Notes: generated by a model from the letters alone, not told the origin. Counted from the stretch's first letter, positions 7,928 through 15,618 are shown. The stretch: 51,394 nt of DNA from Betaproteobacteria bacterium (GCA_013298045.1 JAAFJI010000002.1:1-51394), one strand, 5' to 3'. Translations and numbers: made by a program.

Positions 7928-8518
7928 ATGAAAAACAAGCTCACCAAAGCTTCGCGTCCTAGCGCCGAAGAGCGCGTCGTCCTAGGCCGAAAGGCCGTCG
8001 TCCTAGCGCGCCGCGCGCGCGTCGTCCTGCTCATCGTCGCCACAGCGATGATGAGCGCTTGCGGCTTCCAAATGCGCGGCCTCGCGAAATATGAGTTTGC
8101 GACCGTTCACATCCAGCCGCCCATTAGTGCAGCGCTCGGGGGTCCCAGCGCACCGGTGGTGCCCGACGTCATCGAGGGGCTGCTGCGTAATGGTGTGCAA
8201 GTGAAGGCGAAGATTGACGAGGCCGACTTCTCGATTCGGTTTCAGCAAGTGAGTTTCGATAAACGCGTTCTCTCCCTCTCCGGCAGCGGGCGCGCGCGCG
8301 AGTTTGAACTCGAGTACCGAATTCTTTATGAATTTGTGGACGCTCGCCAGCGCGTTTGGGGCGAGCCTGGGGAAATAACGATACGTCGAGATTTCTCATT
8401 TTCGGAGTCACAGGCTCTGGCCAAAGAGGCAGAGGAGCGACAACTTATCCGCGATATGCAGCTCGACGCGGCGTCCCAGATCTTGCGGCGCTTGCAGGCT
8501 GTTAGGCGTCCGGCTTAA
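7928..8518 (+). CDS. lptE: LPS-assembly lipoprotein LptE
   Basis: About 196 residues. LptE plugs the LptD barrel and helps deliver lipopolysaccharide to the outer leaflet. The lipobox is MMSAC, followed by GFQMRG, typical of the LptE N-terminus. The body has the alternating-strand pattern and an EEAEERQLIRDMQLDAASQIL-type C-terminal helix. The signal peptide is preceded by an unusually long arginine-rich segment (SAEERVVLGRKAVVLARRAR) that is entirely encoded by the repeat element at 7945-8028. ATG 7928 is used, with AAGG at 7912-7915; GTG 7919 in the same frame is possible. It lies between leuS and holA as in other proteobacteria. Confidence 0.88.
   Translation: MKNKLTKASRPSAEERVVLGRKAVVLARRARVVLLIVATAMMSACGFQMRGLAKYEFATVHIQPPISAALGGPSAPVVPDVIEGLLRNGVQVKAKIDEADFSIRFQQVSFDKRVLSLSGSGRAREFELEYRILYEFVDARQRVWGEPGEITIRRDFSFSESQALAKEAEERQLIRDMQLDAASQILRRLQAVRRPA
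7945..8056 (+). repeat. Modular palindrome-core element, copy A (inside lptE)
   Basis: Head CAAAGCTTCGCGTCCTAG (7945-7962). It is followed by a small hairpin, GTCGTCCTAG, the hairpin GGCCGAAAGGCC, GTCGTCCTAG, a GCGCGC hairpin and the tail GTCGTCCT (8021-8028). Immediately after it, GCTCATCGTCGC (8029-8040) pairs with GCGATGATGAGC (8045-8056) with one G-T wobble. That palindrome includes the codons of the LptE signal peptide. The whole element is translated. Confidence 0.8.
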
Positions 8519-8522
8519 CGGC

Positions 8523-8632
8523 AGGACGTCGGTCGCTTTGCGACCTGGGACGACGCGCCAACGCGCTAAGACGACGCTCCCGTTGGTCGCGGAGCTTGCC
8601 CCGGACCACGATCCGGGGACGCAAAGCTTGGC
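8523..8632 (-). repeat. Modular palindrome-core element, copy B1
   Basis: Read on the minus strand, the element has the head GCCAAGCTTTGCGTCC (8617-8632), then a CCGGATC/GGTCCGG hairpin, a GCTCC/GGAGC hairpin, GTCGTCTTAG, an inverted GCGCGTTGGCGC hairpin, GTCGTCCCAG, the hairpin GGTCGC/GCGACC and the tail GACGTCCT (8523-8530). Beyond the tail lies the lptE stop codon, in a weaker, interrupted palindrome (GGCGTCC at 8508-8514 against GGACGTC at 8524-8530). It faces copy B2 head to head, and the two fill nearly all of the 309-base gap between lptE and holA. The 98 bases between the heads (8633-8730) show no gene. Confidence 0.75.
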
Positions 8633-8730
8633 GCCCGTCATTGGCCGAGTCGAACGGCGCTCGACCACCGACTGCGGCGCATCACTTCTCGTCGAATCAC
8701 AAGACAATTGAGACATGGCTATCCATCTTC

Positions 8731-8845
8731 GCAAAGCTTTGCGTCCTAGGCCGAAGGCTGTCGTCTTAGCGAGCGCAGCTCGCGTCGTCTTAGCGGGCAT
8801 AAGCGCGCGACGTCCTGAGAAACAACGATGAAATCGTTGTTTCTC
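8731..8845 (+). repeat. Modular palindrome-core element, copy B2, reaching into holA
   Basis: Head GCAAAGCTTTGCGTCCTAG (8731-8749), then hairpin GCCGAAGGC, GTCGTCTTAG, hairpin CGAGCGCAGCTCG, GTCGTCTTAG, a degenerate hairpin and tail GACGTCCT (8809-8816). The tail abuts a perfect 13-bp palindrome, GAGAAACAACGAT (8817-8829) and ATCGTTGTTTCTC (8833-8845). The loop and right arm of this palindrome are the first codons of holA. Confidence 0.85.
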
Positions 8846-9793
8846 TTACATGGCGACGAACTCATCACGAAGATTGAAGCCGCCGACGAAATTCGCAGCG
8901 AGGCTCGCAAAGCAGGCTACAGCGAACGCGATCACTTTGTGGTTGAGGCGAATTTCAAATGGGCCGAGGTCACGCAGGCAAGCGACAACCTCTCGCTGTT
9001 CGCGACGCTTCGCATCGTTGAGATCACGATCAACACGGCGAAGCCTTCTGTGGAGGCGTGCGATTTTCTTGAAAGCGCCGCAACGAATCCCGCGCCTGAC
9101 ACGCTCTACATTTTCAATCTGCCGAAACTTGATCGCAGTGCGACCGAAAGCGCGTGGTTCGCTGCGTGCTCGCGTTCGGGTGATGTCATTGCCGCGCCGA
9201 TCATCGAGCGCGAGCAATTGCCGGGTTGGATTGGCAAGCGACTCAAAAAATACGGCTTTGATACCGACCGTGACGTTGTGGAATTTCTATGTGAGCGATG
9301 CGAAGGCAATCTGCTCGCGGCAAAACAAGAGATCGAAAAACTGGCGCTACTTTTACCGAAAGGGAAACTCGCGGTAGAAGATTTGATGGCGGCGGTTGCC
9401 GATGTTGCGCGCTACGATCCGAACGAACTCTCCGAAGCGTTCTTGCGTGGCGATCTCGCGCGCTACGCGCGCGTGCTCGAAGGCTTGCACGCCGAAGGCG
9501 AACAAGCGCCACGATTGTCGTGGATGATTTCTGAAGACGTGCACGCGCTCGCAAATGTATTTCTCGCCCGCAGACAAGGGGTGCCGCTCGTTCAGGCGCT
9601 ACGCAACGCCCGCGTATGGGGCAAGCGCCAAAAAGCGATGGAGCTTGCACACGGCGCGATCGATCCGCGTCGTATCGCGGAATTGTTAAAACGATGCGCA
9701 ACGCTCGATGCGCAGAGTAAAGGGCAAGCGGCGGGGGATGCGTGGCTCACGCTTGGATCAATGGCGGCGTTCGCGCACGGTGCGCTCGCCTAA
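8828..9793 (+). CDS. holA: DNA polymerase III delta subunit
   Basis: 321 residues, normal for HolA. The delta subunit opens the beta clamp within the clamp-loader complex. The start SLFLLHGDELITKIEAADEIR, the EREQLPGWIGKRLKKYG block and CEGNLLAAKQEIEKLALL are characteristic of the family. It follows leuS and lptE, the usual order. The start codon lies in a perfect 13-bp palindrome created next to repeat copy B2. A hairpin there in the mRNA would hide the start codon, and no good Shine-Dalgarno is visible, so translation may be weak or regulated. Confidence 0.93.
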   Translation: MKSLFLLHGDELITKIEAADEIRSEARKAGYSERDHFVVEANFKWAEVTQASDNLSLFATLRIVEITINTAKPSVEACDFLESAATNPAPDTLYIFNLPKLDRSATESAWFAACSRSGDVIAAPIIEREQLPGWIGKRLKKYGFDTDRDVVEFLCERCEGNLLAAKQEIEKLALLLPKGKLAVEDLMAAVADVARYDPNELSEAFLRGDLARYARVLEGLHAEGEQAPRLSWMISEDVHALANVFLARRQGVPLVQALRNARVWGKRQKAMELAHGAIDPRRIAELLKRCATLDAQSKGQAAGDAWLTLGSMAAFAHGALA

Positions 9794-9795
9794 CC

Positions 9796-9899
9796 GTAGG
9801 ATGGGTGGAGCGAAGCGATACCCATCAGCGGCGTTCAACCAAACGCGAGTGTTTTTTGCATTGTCATTGATGGGTATCGCTTCGCTCCACCCATCCTAC
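9796..9899. repeat. 32-bp perfect inverted repeat (GTAGGATGGGTGGAGCGAAG family)
   Basis: Arms at 9796-9827 and 9868-9899 are exact reverse complements, separated by 40 bases including a T-run. This repeat is common between genes in many proteobacteria and often appears in spurious proteins as VGWVERSDTHQ. It sits between the convergent holA and rsmE genes, so it may also serve as a bidirectional terminator. Confidence 0.85.
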
Positions 9900-9903
9900 G
9901 CCG

Positions 9904-10596
9904 TCACGACGACAGGCGCGCAATTGCAGCGATTGCCGCCGTCTCTGCACGCAATACCGTCGCGCCCACACGCAATCGGTACGCGCAGTGCTCGCGCAGG
10001 CGAGCGAGTTCGTTCGCGGTGAATCCGCCTTCGGGGCCGACGAACACCTCGATTGCAGCCGCGTTTTCGAGAGTGACGCCTGCATCGCCTTCGGCATCCA
10101 TCAACACACACGCACCCAACGCCTCTCTCTCCAACGCTTGCTCGAATGTGATCGGCGCAGCAATCGCCGGCAAGGTGTTGCGCCCGCACTGCTCGCATGC
10201 CGCGATGATCACGCCTTGCCAATGTGCAACGCGCTTCTCAACGTCACCTGGAATTCGCTGCGCACGTTCACTGTAAATCGGTTGAATCGAAGCAACGCCG
10301 AGTTCCGTTGCTTTTTGAATGAGCCAATCGAAGCGATCGTTTGCAATCAGTGCTGTAAACAAATGGATTCGCCGCGCGAGTTCACGCTCAATCGCGACGC
10401 GCGTTTGCGTTGCGACGACAACGTCGCGTTTACCGATTTCAGAAATCGTTGCTGGCACGTCGCCACCACGACCATCGAACAACACGATCGCGTCGCCTAC
10501 GCGCATGCGCAATACGCGCACATGCTGAGTCGCGCGAGCTTCGAGCGCGAAGTGAGCGCTTTCTTGAATGGGTGTTTCGCAGAAGAAGCGTGGCAT
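9904..10596 (-). CDS. rsmE: 16S rRNA (uracil-1498-N3)-methyltransferase
   Basis: 230 residues. RsmE methylates U1498 of 16S rRNA with S-adenosylmethionine and belongs to the SPOUT (knotted) superfamily. PRFFCETPI at the start, HVRVLRMRVGD in the PUA-like domain, KATELGVASIQPIYSERAQ, EQCGRN and the knot motif VGPEGGFTANEL followed by LRVGATVLRAETAAIAA are all present. The start at 10596 is where family members begin (MPRFF). No clear ribosome binding site is seen. Confidence 0.95.
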   Translation of the reverse strand: MPRFFCETPIQESAHFALEARATQHVRVLRMRVGDAIVLFDGRGGDVPATISEIGKRDVVVATQTRVAIERELARRIHLFTALIANDRFDWLIQKATELGVASIQPIYSERAQRIPGDVEKRVAHWQGVIIAACEQCGRNTLPAIAAPITFEQALEREALGACVLMDAEGDAGVTLENAAAIEVFVGPEGGFTANELARLREHCAYRLRVGATVLRAETAAIAAIARLSS

Positions 10597-10602
10597 GCTC
10601 AA

Positions 10603-10705
10603 GTAGGGTGCGTGGCTTGCCACGCATGCAGCGGCGTCCGAATTTTATGAAGGCGCGTTTGAGAATCTCGATGAAGTGCGTGCGTGGGCGAGCTACGCAC
10701 CCTAC
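10603..10705. repeat. Small inverted-repeat element (GTAGGGTGCGT ends)
   Basis: GTAGGGTGCGT at 10603-10613 and ACGCACCCTAC at 10695-10705 form the ends of a 103-base element. Just inside the left end is a hairpin (TGCGTGGCTTGCCACGCA). The right end contains the stop codon of the next hydrolase gene. It resembles a miniature inverted-repeat element; no coding content is seen. Confidence 0.6.
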
Positions 10706-11499
10706 GCATTCGCAAAACCCCAGAGCGCCTTCAACACTTCATCCGGCGTTTCGGAAAGCATCGTGTGCCCCGCTTCTTTCAAGCGCACAACTTTCGCTCC
10801 AGCAATTGCACTGATCGCTGCCTGCCCTGCTTTCGGCGGCGTCATCATGTCGCGTTCGCCGATCACAAACAGTGTCGGCACTTTGATTGCCGCCGCTGCA
10901 TCAAGTCCGCGCACATAGTTTTTGCACGCAAGCAAATCGTTGTGCAGCACGCCTCGTTTCATGCGTCGCATCAGCGCAAGACTGTTTCCGGGCAACCACG
11001 TGCCGGGCACCTTGTGATTGTTGCCGAGCTGCGATGCAGGCGCATAAGACCAATCGACAATCATGCGCCGCGCTTTGTCTTCGTCGTTTGCTGCGCTGTC
11101 GAGTAGCACATCGCCTACTGCCATCGGAACGGCAGTGCCAACCAGTCCGAGTTTTGCGACGAGATCTCCGCCCGCAGAAGCAAGTTCGAGCGCAGTGAGC
11201 GAGCCCATGCTGTGGCCAAACACCGTCGCGTTTTTCACATTCAGCACATCGAACGCAGAGGCGACCCATTTCGCAAGTGCTTCAATGTTCGTGCAGAGTG
11301 CACCTTCGCTCTGTCCGTGACCGGGTAGATCGAACGCGAGCACGTTCCATCCGTGATACGCGAAGTAACGCGATTGCAAAGCCCACACGCTGTGGTCGTT
11401 TGCCGCGCCGTGGATGAAGACGGCGGTGGGTTGTGTTTCGACGAGGGGTTTGGTGCCGCTGTACGCGTAGGCCGTCGCGTTGTTAACAGTGAACTTCAT
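10702..11499 (-). CDS. Alpha/beta-hydrolase
   Basis: 265 residues with the full catalytic layout of the fold. VFIHGAANDHSVW forms the oxyanion hole. The nucleophile serine lies in the elbow GHSMG, the acid is near VIGERDMMTPP, and the histidine is in AGHTML. No signal peptide is present, so it is probably cytoplasmic. The substrate cannot be deduced from sequence; esterase or lactonase activity is possible. The stop codon lies in the repeat end at 10695-10705. Confidence 0.85.
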   Translation of the reverse strand: MKFTVNNATAYAYSGTKPLVETQPTAVFIHGAANDHSVWALQSRYFAYHGWNVLAFDLPGHGQSEGALCTNIEALAKWVASAFDVLNVKNATVFGHSMGSLTALELASAGGDLVAKLGLVGTAVPMAVGDVLLDSAANDEDKARRMIVDWSYAPASQLGNNHKVPGTWLPGNSLALMRRMKRGVLHNDLLACKNYVRGLDAAAAIKVPTLFVIGERDMMTPPKAGQAAISAIAGAKVVRLKEAGHTMLSETPDEVLKALWGFANA

Positions 11500-11520
11500 A
11501 CGCGAGCATGCCTCTCCGCG

Positions 11521-11632
11521 CCGTCATCCCCGCGAAGGCGGGGACCTAGACCGTGAACCGACTTAGCGTTGTTGTGCGTGATTGGTAAATCAACTCGCCC
11601 GGTCTGGGCCCCCGCCTCCGCGGGGGTGACAG
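11521..11632. repeat. Long imperfect inverted repeat with GTCATCCCCGCG ends
   Basis: The left part contains GTCATCCCCGCGAAGGCGGG, then GACCTAGACCG. The right part contains CGGTCTGGGCCCCCGCCTCC, then GCGGGGGTGACAG. The two pair over their length with mismatches. Most of the gap between the hydrolase and metY is this element. A single-ended relative lies in the DsbD-like signal peptide at 4822-4853. Confidence 0.75.
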
Positions 11633-11656
11633 ATATGGCATGAATTTTTTGCTTAT

Positions 11657-12949
11657 TCATTTCACCTTCTCCGCCACCTTCATCGCGCGCTTCAAATCAT
11701 CAATCAAGTCACTCGCAGATTCGAGACCGATCGAGAGGCGAATCGTACCTTCGGTGATGCCTGCTGATTTCAAAGCGTCCCTACTCATGCGCGAGTGAGT
11801 CGTGCTCGCGGGATGAATCACGAGCGACTTCGCGTCGCCGACGTTCGCGAGATGTGAGAAGAGCCGCAAATTGTCGATCAACGCACGGCCTTGCGCACGC
11901 GTACCCTTAATGTCGAATGAGAACACTGCGCTCGATCCTTTCGGAAAATATTTCTTCGCAAGCGCGTGATCGCGATGCGTCGACACGTCGGGATGATGAA
12001 TTGCACCAACGAACGGATGCGACTGCAAAAACTCGATCACGGTGCGGGTGTTCGCGATGTGTCGATCCATTCGCACAGGAAGCGTTTCGATCCCTTGAAG
12101 AATCTGCCATGCGTTCATTGGCGACATGCACGCGCCGAAATCGCGCAAGCCTTCGCGGCGACAACGCAACAAGAACGCAGCGGTCGATGATTCTTCCGCG
12201 AACACCATGTCGTGAAAGCCTTTGTAGGGCGCAATGAGAGTTGGAAATTTCTCACGCGCTTCTTCACCCACCCAATCGAAACGACCGCTATCGACCAGTA
12301 CGCCACCGATCACCGTGCCGTGGCCCGACAAAAACTTCGTTGCCGAATGAAACACGATGTCCGCGCCGTGTTCGAAGGGGCGAATCAAATACGGCGTCGT
12401 GAGCGTCGAATCGAGCATCAGCGGCAAGCCCGCGTCGTGGGCAATCGATGCAACCGCCTCAATGTCGATCAAGAGATTACCGGGATTACCGAGCGTTTCG
12501 CCGAAGAGCAATCGCGTGTTCGGTCGAATGGCAATTCGCCACGCGTCCAAATCGCCGGGATCGACGAACGTCGTCTCGATACCAAAACGCGGCAAGGTGT
12601 AATCGAGCAGATTATGCGAACCGCCATACAGTGCACGACTCGCGACGATGTGTCCGCCCGCACCCATCAAAGTGCAAATCGCGAGATGCAAGGCCGCCTG
12701 CCCGGATGCCACGGAGATCGCGCCGATGCCGCCTTCAAGCGCAGCGACACGTTCTTCGAGCACCGCGTTGGTCGGGTTCGAGAGCCTCGAATACACGTGC
12801 CCCGCGCGCTCCATATTGAAAAGCGCCGCCGCATGGTCGGCGTCTTCGAAGACGAAGGATGTGGATTGGTAAATCGGCGTCGCGCGTGCACCGGTGGTCG
12901 GGTCGGCGCGCGACCCGGCGTGCAAGGACAGGGTGTCGAATTCGTACAT
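11657..12949 (-). CDS. metY: O-acetylhomoserine sulfhydrylase / aminocarboxypropyltransferase
   Basis: 430 residues, Cys/Met-metabolism PLP enzyme family. It makes homocysteine from O-acetyl- (or O-succinyl-) homoserine and sulfide, in the cytoplasm. Seen: TLSLHAGSRADPTTGARATPIYQSTSFVF at the start, YSRLSNPT, and the PLP lysine in HSATKFLSGHG. The start at 12949 (MYEFDTLSLHAG) fits the family start; an in-frame ATG at 12970 would add seven residues. MetZ or a related lyase cannot be fully excluded, but the overall length and the ATPIYQSTSF/HAG context fit MetY best. The 457 bases upstream have no gene. Confidence 0.85.
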   Translation of the reverse strand: MYEFDTLSLHAGSRADPTTGARATPIYQSTSFVFEDADHAAALFNMERAGHVYSRLSNPTNAVLEERVAALEGGIGAISVASGQAALHLAICTLMGAGGHIVASRALYGGSHNLLDYTLPRFGIETTFVDPGDLDAWRIAIRPNTRLLFGETLGNPGNLLIDIEAVASIAHDAGLPLMLDSTLTTPYLIRPFEHGADIVFHSATKFLSGHGTVIGGVLVDSGRFDWVGEEAREKFPTLIAPYKGFHDMVFAEESSTAAFLLRCRREGLRDFGACMSPMNAWQILQGIETLPVRMDRHIANTRTVIEFLQSHPFVGAIHHPDVSTHRDHALAKKYFPKGSSAVFSFDIKGTRAQGRALIDNLRLFSHLANVGDAKSLVIHPASTTHSRMSRDALKSAGITEGTIRLSIGLESASDLIDDLKRAMKVAEKVK

Positions 12950-13406
12950 AGGTTTTGCGGCGACGCACAAAAAAGCGCGACGACCAAATCAAGGCAACGC
13001 GATTATCGAACGACGGCAGTTCGGAACGCTCGCCGGCGTGAATATTCCGGGTTTACCCTTTGTTTGCGATGCCGACATCCTCCCGCACGTACGGGAGCAA
13101 GCGACCATGACCCGGTCGCAAGCACATCCGGAGAATGATGAGAATCCCGATCAATTGAAGCTTTTGCAAACGTGAGATCGCGCGCGAGCGCACGCCTACG
13201 AGGCGAATAAACACGCGATTTCGCTTCGAAAAGTGTTGTATTTTTACAAAATCACGAAAAAGCTATTTCACTTATTGCCAAGATAGTTGGGCGATTCAGG
13301 CTGTTTTACGTGTTTGCGATTATCCATTTCCAGCTTTGTAAGCCAATGAAAATAGGGCGAAATACGAAAAAGCTGTAACCGCAAAAAATCGTGTTTTGCT
13401 TAATTG
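12950..13406. other. 457-base AT-richer gap upstream of metY, no convincing gene
   Basis: It contains two neighbouring hairpins, CTCCCG/CGGGAG at 13080-13097 and GCGACC/GGTCGC at 13101-13119. The 11-mer ACGAAAAAGCT occurs twice in direct orientation (13254-13264 and 13364-13374). The right half is markedly AT-richer than its surroundings. metY reads away from it on the minus strand, so the metY promoter and 5' leader must be here. I looked for known methionine-pathway riboswitch signatures and did not recognise one. Confidence 0.5.
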
Positions 13407-15377
13407 CTAAGCAGGATTTTCAGGGTCGTTTTTGGCGATTTTTTGTTCTTCAATCGTTGCCAATTTTTGCGGCACTTCGAGCTTCGGATCGTGCAAGGCT
13501 TCGGCCTGTTGTCGCGCAACTTCTTCGTCGATTCGATACATCGCATCGAGCATGTCCTGCATTTCGCGACGCGCACGCACGAGCGTCGAAACCGAGCTCG
13601 GCGCGGCGAGATAGCTCTCGAATTTTTTGCCGTACTTCGTGCGTACCCGCTCAATCATTCTCACGAAAGCATCGACGATGCGCGGCTCGAAGTGTGTTCC
13701 GGAGCAACGTGCAATTTCGGCGACCGCTTCCGAGTGCTCCCAGGCATGTTTGTAGGCACGTACGTGAGTGAGCGCGTCGTATACATCCGCCACCGCCGCA
13801 ATGCGTGCGGCAATGGGAATGTCATCGCCTTTAAGCCCATGCGGATAGCCCGTGCCGTCCCACTTCTCGTGATGCCCGAGCGCGATGACTTCCGCCATGC
13901 GAAACGCTGGATTCGGACAGAGCGACAGGAGCTGCGCACCGAGTTCCGTGTGGCGCTGGATGATGGTGAACTCGGCAGTTGTGAGCTTGCCGGGCTTTAA
14001 CAACAAGCCATCGGGAATGCCGAGTTTGCCGATGTCGTGCAAGCGCGCAGCGAGCTCAATCTCCTCTGAGAAACGATGACCGTAGCCCAGTTCGTCGGCA
14101 AGCAGCCCCGCGAGACGACCCACGCGATACGCATGCTTGCCCCAGGTGTCTTCGCGCAATTCCGCGGTGACTGCAAGCCGCTCGAAGGCATCGCGATACA
14201 TCGGCTCGGGCACCTCAATATCCTTGCGTGGCAGCTGTCCGTCGCGTTGAATCGCAGCGATCAAATCCTGCACATCATCCTTGCCCGGCATGGGTGTCTG
14301 CACCTTCACCTTCAACGCATCAAGCGCTCGCTTCACGTTATCAACCTGCGACTTCGCGAGGAATTCAACGAGCTTACCGAGATAGATCAATACGCCGGTG
14401 TGGTCGTGCGCTTTTTCGTAGGCGCGAACGAGTAAGACCAAGTTATCGCGATAGAGGGTTGGCATCGCTTTTGAAGTTTCGAGCAGCTTCAACAGTCTTG
14501 CGGCGGCGATAGTTAGATCGCCTGCGTAGATTTCGTGCGCGGCTTCAGCCAACTGCCGATTGAGTTCGGTGCGTGGTGTGCTGAACGCGGACGCGAGCCC
14601 CTGGACCATGTTTAGGCGCGCTGCGGCGGTGGTTTTGTCGTTTAGGCCAATCGCACACTTCAGCCAGTTGGACTCCGTGATCAGCCGCAAAAAAATGCCC
14701 GAACTATCTCTTGGCAAACCCAGAGCGTCGCATGCTGCTTTCGCCGCGTCAGCGCCCGCAACATAGTCGCGCAGCGCTAGAGCGGATGCAGCAAAATTCC
14801 CGCGAGCACTTGCAACGAAAGCAGCGTACTTTGGTTCATCCTGACGTCGAGCAACGACGTTTAGCGCAACGTCCATGCACTCGCGATACAGACCAAGGCT
14901 GTGCAAAGCCGCAGTCAAATTGATCTGACCGGATACCACTCCCATATCGTCGTTCAACTCACCTGCGATTTGAATAGCACGCACCGCGCATTCAACCCCA
15001 CGCGCTGGAAATCCGGCATCCGTACTTAGCGCGCTGTACACACTAAATGCTCTCCGCATTTCTGGGCGGAGTCCGTTGTCTTGCGCCAGGTCGAGTGCTC
15101 GTTCAATCAAAGACAGAGCTTCAGCAAATCGCCCGCGAGGAGAAGATGCAAACGCAGTGTCTATAAGCAACTTGATGCATGTAGAAATAGGTCGCGGTAA
15201 AGGCGCAACGGCAATCACGCGAGCGACTCGCAAAACAACCTCGTAATCCTCGTTATTGCCGCTTCGAAGCAGCGTCGGCACGCGCGGCGCGAATTCAGCA
15301 ACGAGTTCATCGAGCCCGTCGCAATCGAACTCAACAACCGATGCGTCAATCAGATTTACGAGAACACCTGTTTCCAC
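13407..15377 (-). CDS. TPR-like protein with C-terminal HD-GYP phosphodiesterase domain
   Basis: 656 residues, no signal peptide or membrane segment, so cytoplasmic. Residues about 45-350 are all-helical with repeated Ala/Leu-rich helix pairs (for example RFAEALSLIERALDLAQ) typical of tetratricopeptide repeats. Residues about 395-575 are a complete HD-GYP domain: HDIGKLGIPDGLL with H447-D448, then HHEKWDGTGYPHGLKGDDIP with G510-Y511-P512. HD-GYP enzymes hydrolyse cyclic-di-GMP. A short coiled coil follows (about 600-656). There is no receiver domain, so the TPR region is probably the sensor. The start is GTG 15377 with AGGT about eight bases upstream. It is divergent from the small double-glycine peptide gene 76 bases away. 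Confidence 0.85.
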   Translation of the reverse strand: METGVLVNLIDASVVEFDCDGLDELVAEFAPRVPTLLRSGNNEDYEVVLRVARVIAVAPLPRPISTCIKLLIDTAFASSPRGRFAEALSLIERALDLAQDNGLRPEMRRAFSVYSALSTDAGFPARGVECAVRAIQIAGELNDDMGVVSGQINLTAALHSLGLYRECMDVALNVVARRQDEPKYAAFVASARGNFAASALALRDYVAGADAAKAACDALGLPRDSSGIFLRLITESNWLKCAIGLNDKTTAAARLNMVQGLASAFSTPRTELNRQLAEAAHEIYAGDLTIAAARLLKLLETSKAMPTLYRDNLVLLVRAYEKAHDHTGVLIYLGKLVEFLAKSQVDNVKRALDALKVKVQTPMPGKDDVQDLIAAIQRDGQLPRKDIEVPEPMYRDAFERLAVTAELREDTWGKHAYRVGRLAGLLADELGYGHRFSEEIELAARLHDIGKLGIPDGLLLKPGKLTTAEFTIIQRHTELGAQLLSLCPNPAFRMAEVIALGHHEKWDGTGYPHGLKGDDIPIAARIAAVADVYDALTHVRAYKHAWEHSEAVAEIARCSGTHFEPRIVDAFVRMIERVRTKYGKKFESYLAAPSSVSTLVRARREMQDMLDAMYRIDEEVARQQAEALHDPKLEVPQKLATIEEQKIAKNDPENPA

Positions 15378-15453
15378 TTGACTTACCTAAATGACGGCGT
15401 CATATTTCATACATCCGGTTTTATCCAACTCCAACAAACTGAGGATCACAATC

Positions 15454-15582
15454 ATGAACACGACAAGCCAAGTTATCGAAGCAACTGAACTCGTATCCGT
15501 CAATGAAGTTATCGTGCGTGACCTCGCCGATATCGAAGTCGTCCTTGTTGGGGGCGGCGATGTAATTACTTCCGGATACTAA
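15454..15582 (+). CDS. Double-glycine-leader peptide precursor, 42 residues
   Basis: ATG 15454 has GAGGA at 15441-15445 with good spacing; an ATG upstream in the same frame at 15391 is less likely. The peptide is acidic (E/D-rich). It ends in IEVVLVGGG (residues 27-35) followed by DVITSGY. The pattern E(-8), hydrophobic(-7), hydrophobic(-4), G-G(-2,-1) of C39-processed leaders is met if cleavage follows Gly35, leaving only seven residues. The next gene, on the opposite strand, is an ABC exporter with a C39 peptidase. I do not recognise a named family. The export link is inference from the motif and neighbourhood. A chance open frame is unlikely given the ribosome binding site and motif, but it cannot be excluded. 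Confidence 0.65.
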   Translation: MNTTSQVIEATELVSVNEVIVRDLADIEVVLVGGGDVITSGY

Positions 15583-15618
15583 CGCGTTTTTCGGAGCGAG
15601 TCGAGTCTGATTTCGCTC

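Noticed and set aside
7945-8845. CRISPR-like array
   Set aside because: The repeat unit is only about 10 bases and the intervening segments are palindromes of variable short length, not spacers of constant size; no cas genes.
9864-10097. Small protein ending in VGWVERSDTHQ
   Set aside because: It is translation of a dispersed intergenic repeat read into the end of rsmE, not a gene.
12212-13138. Open frame on the plus strand opposite metY
   Set aside because: Overlaps the whole N-terminal half of metY, is Arg-rich and lacks a start signal; a shadow frame.
12950-13170. SAM or SAH riboswitch upstream of metY
   Set aside because: The hairpins do not contain the conserved bases of the classes I know, so only a hairpin pair is reported.
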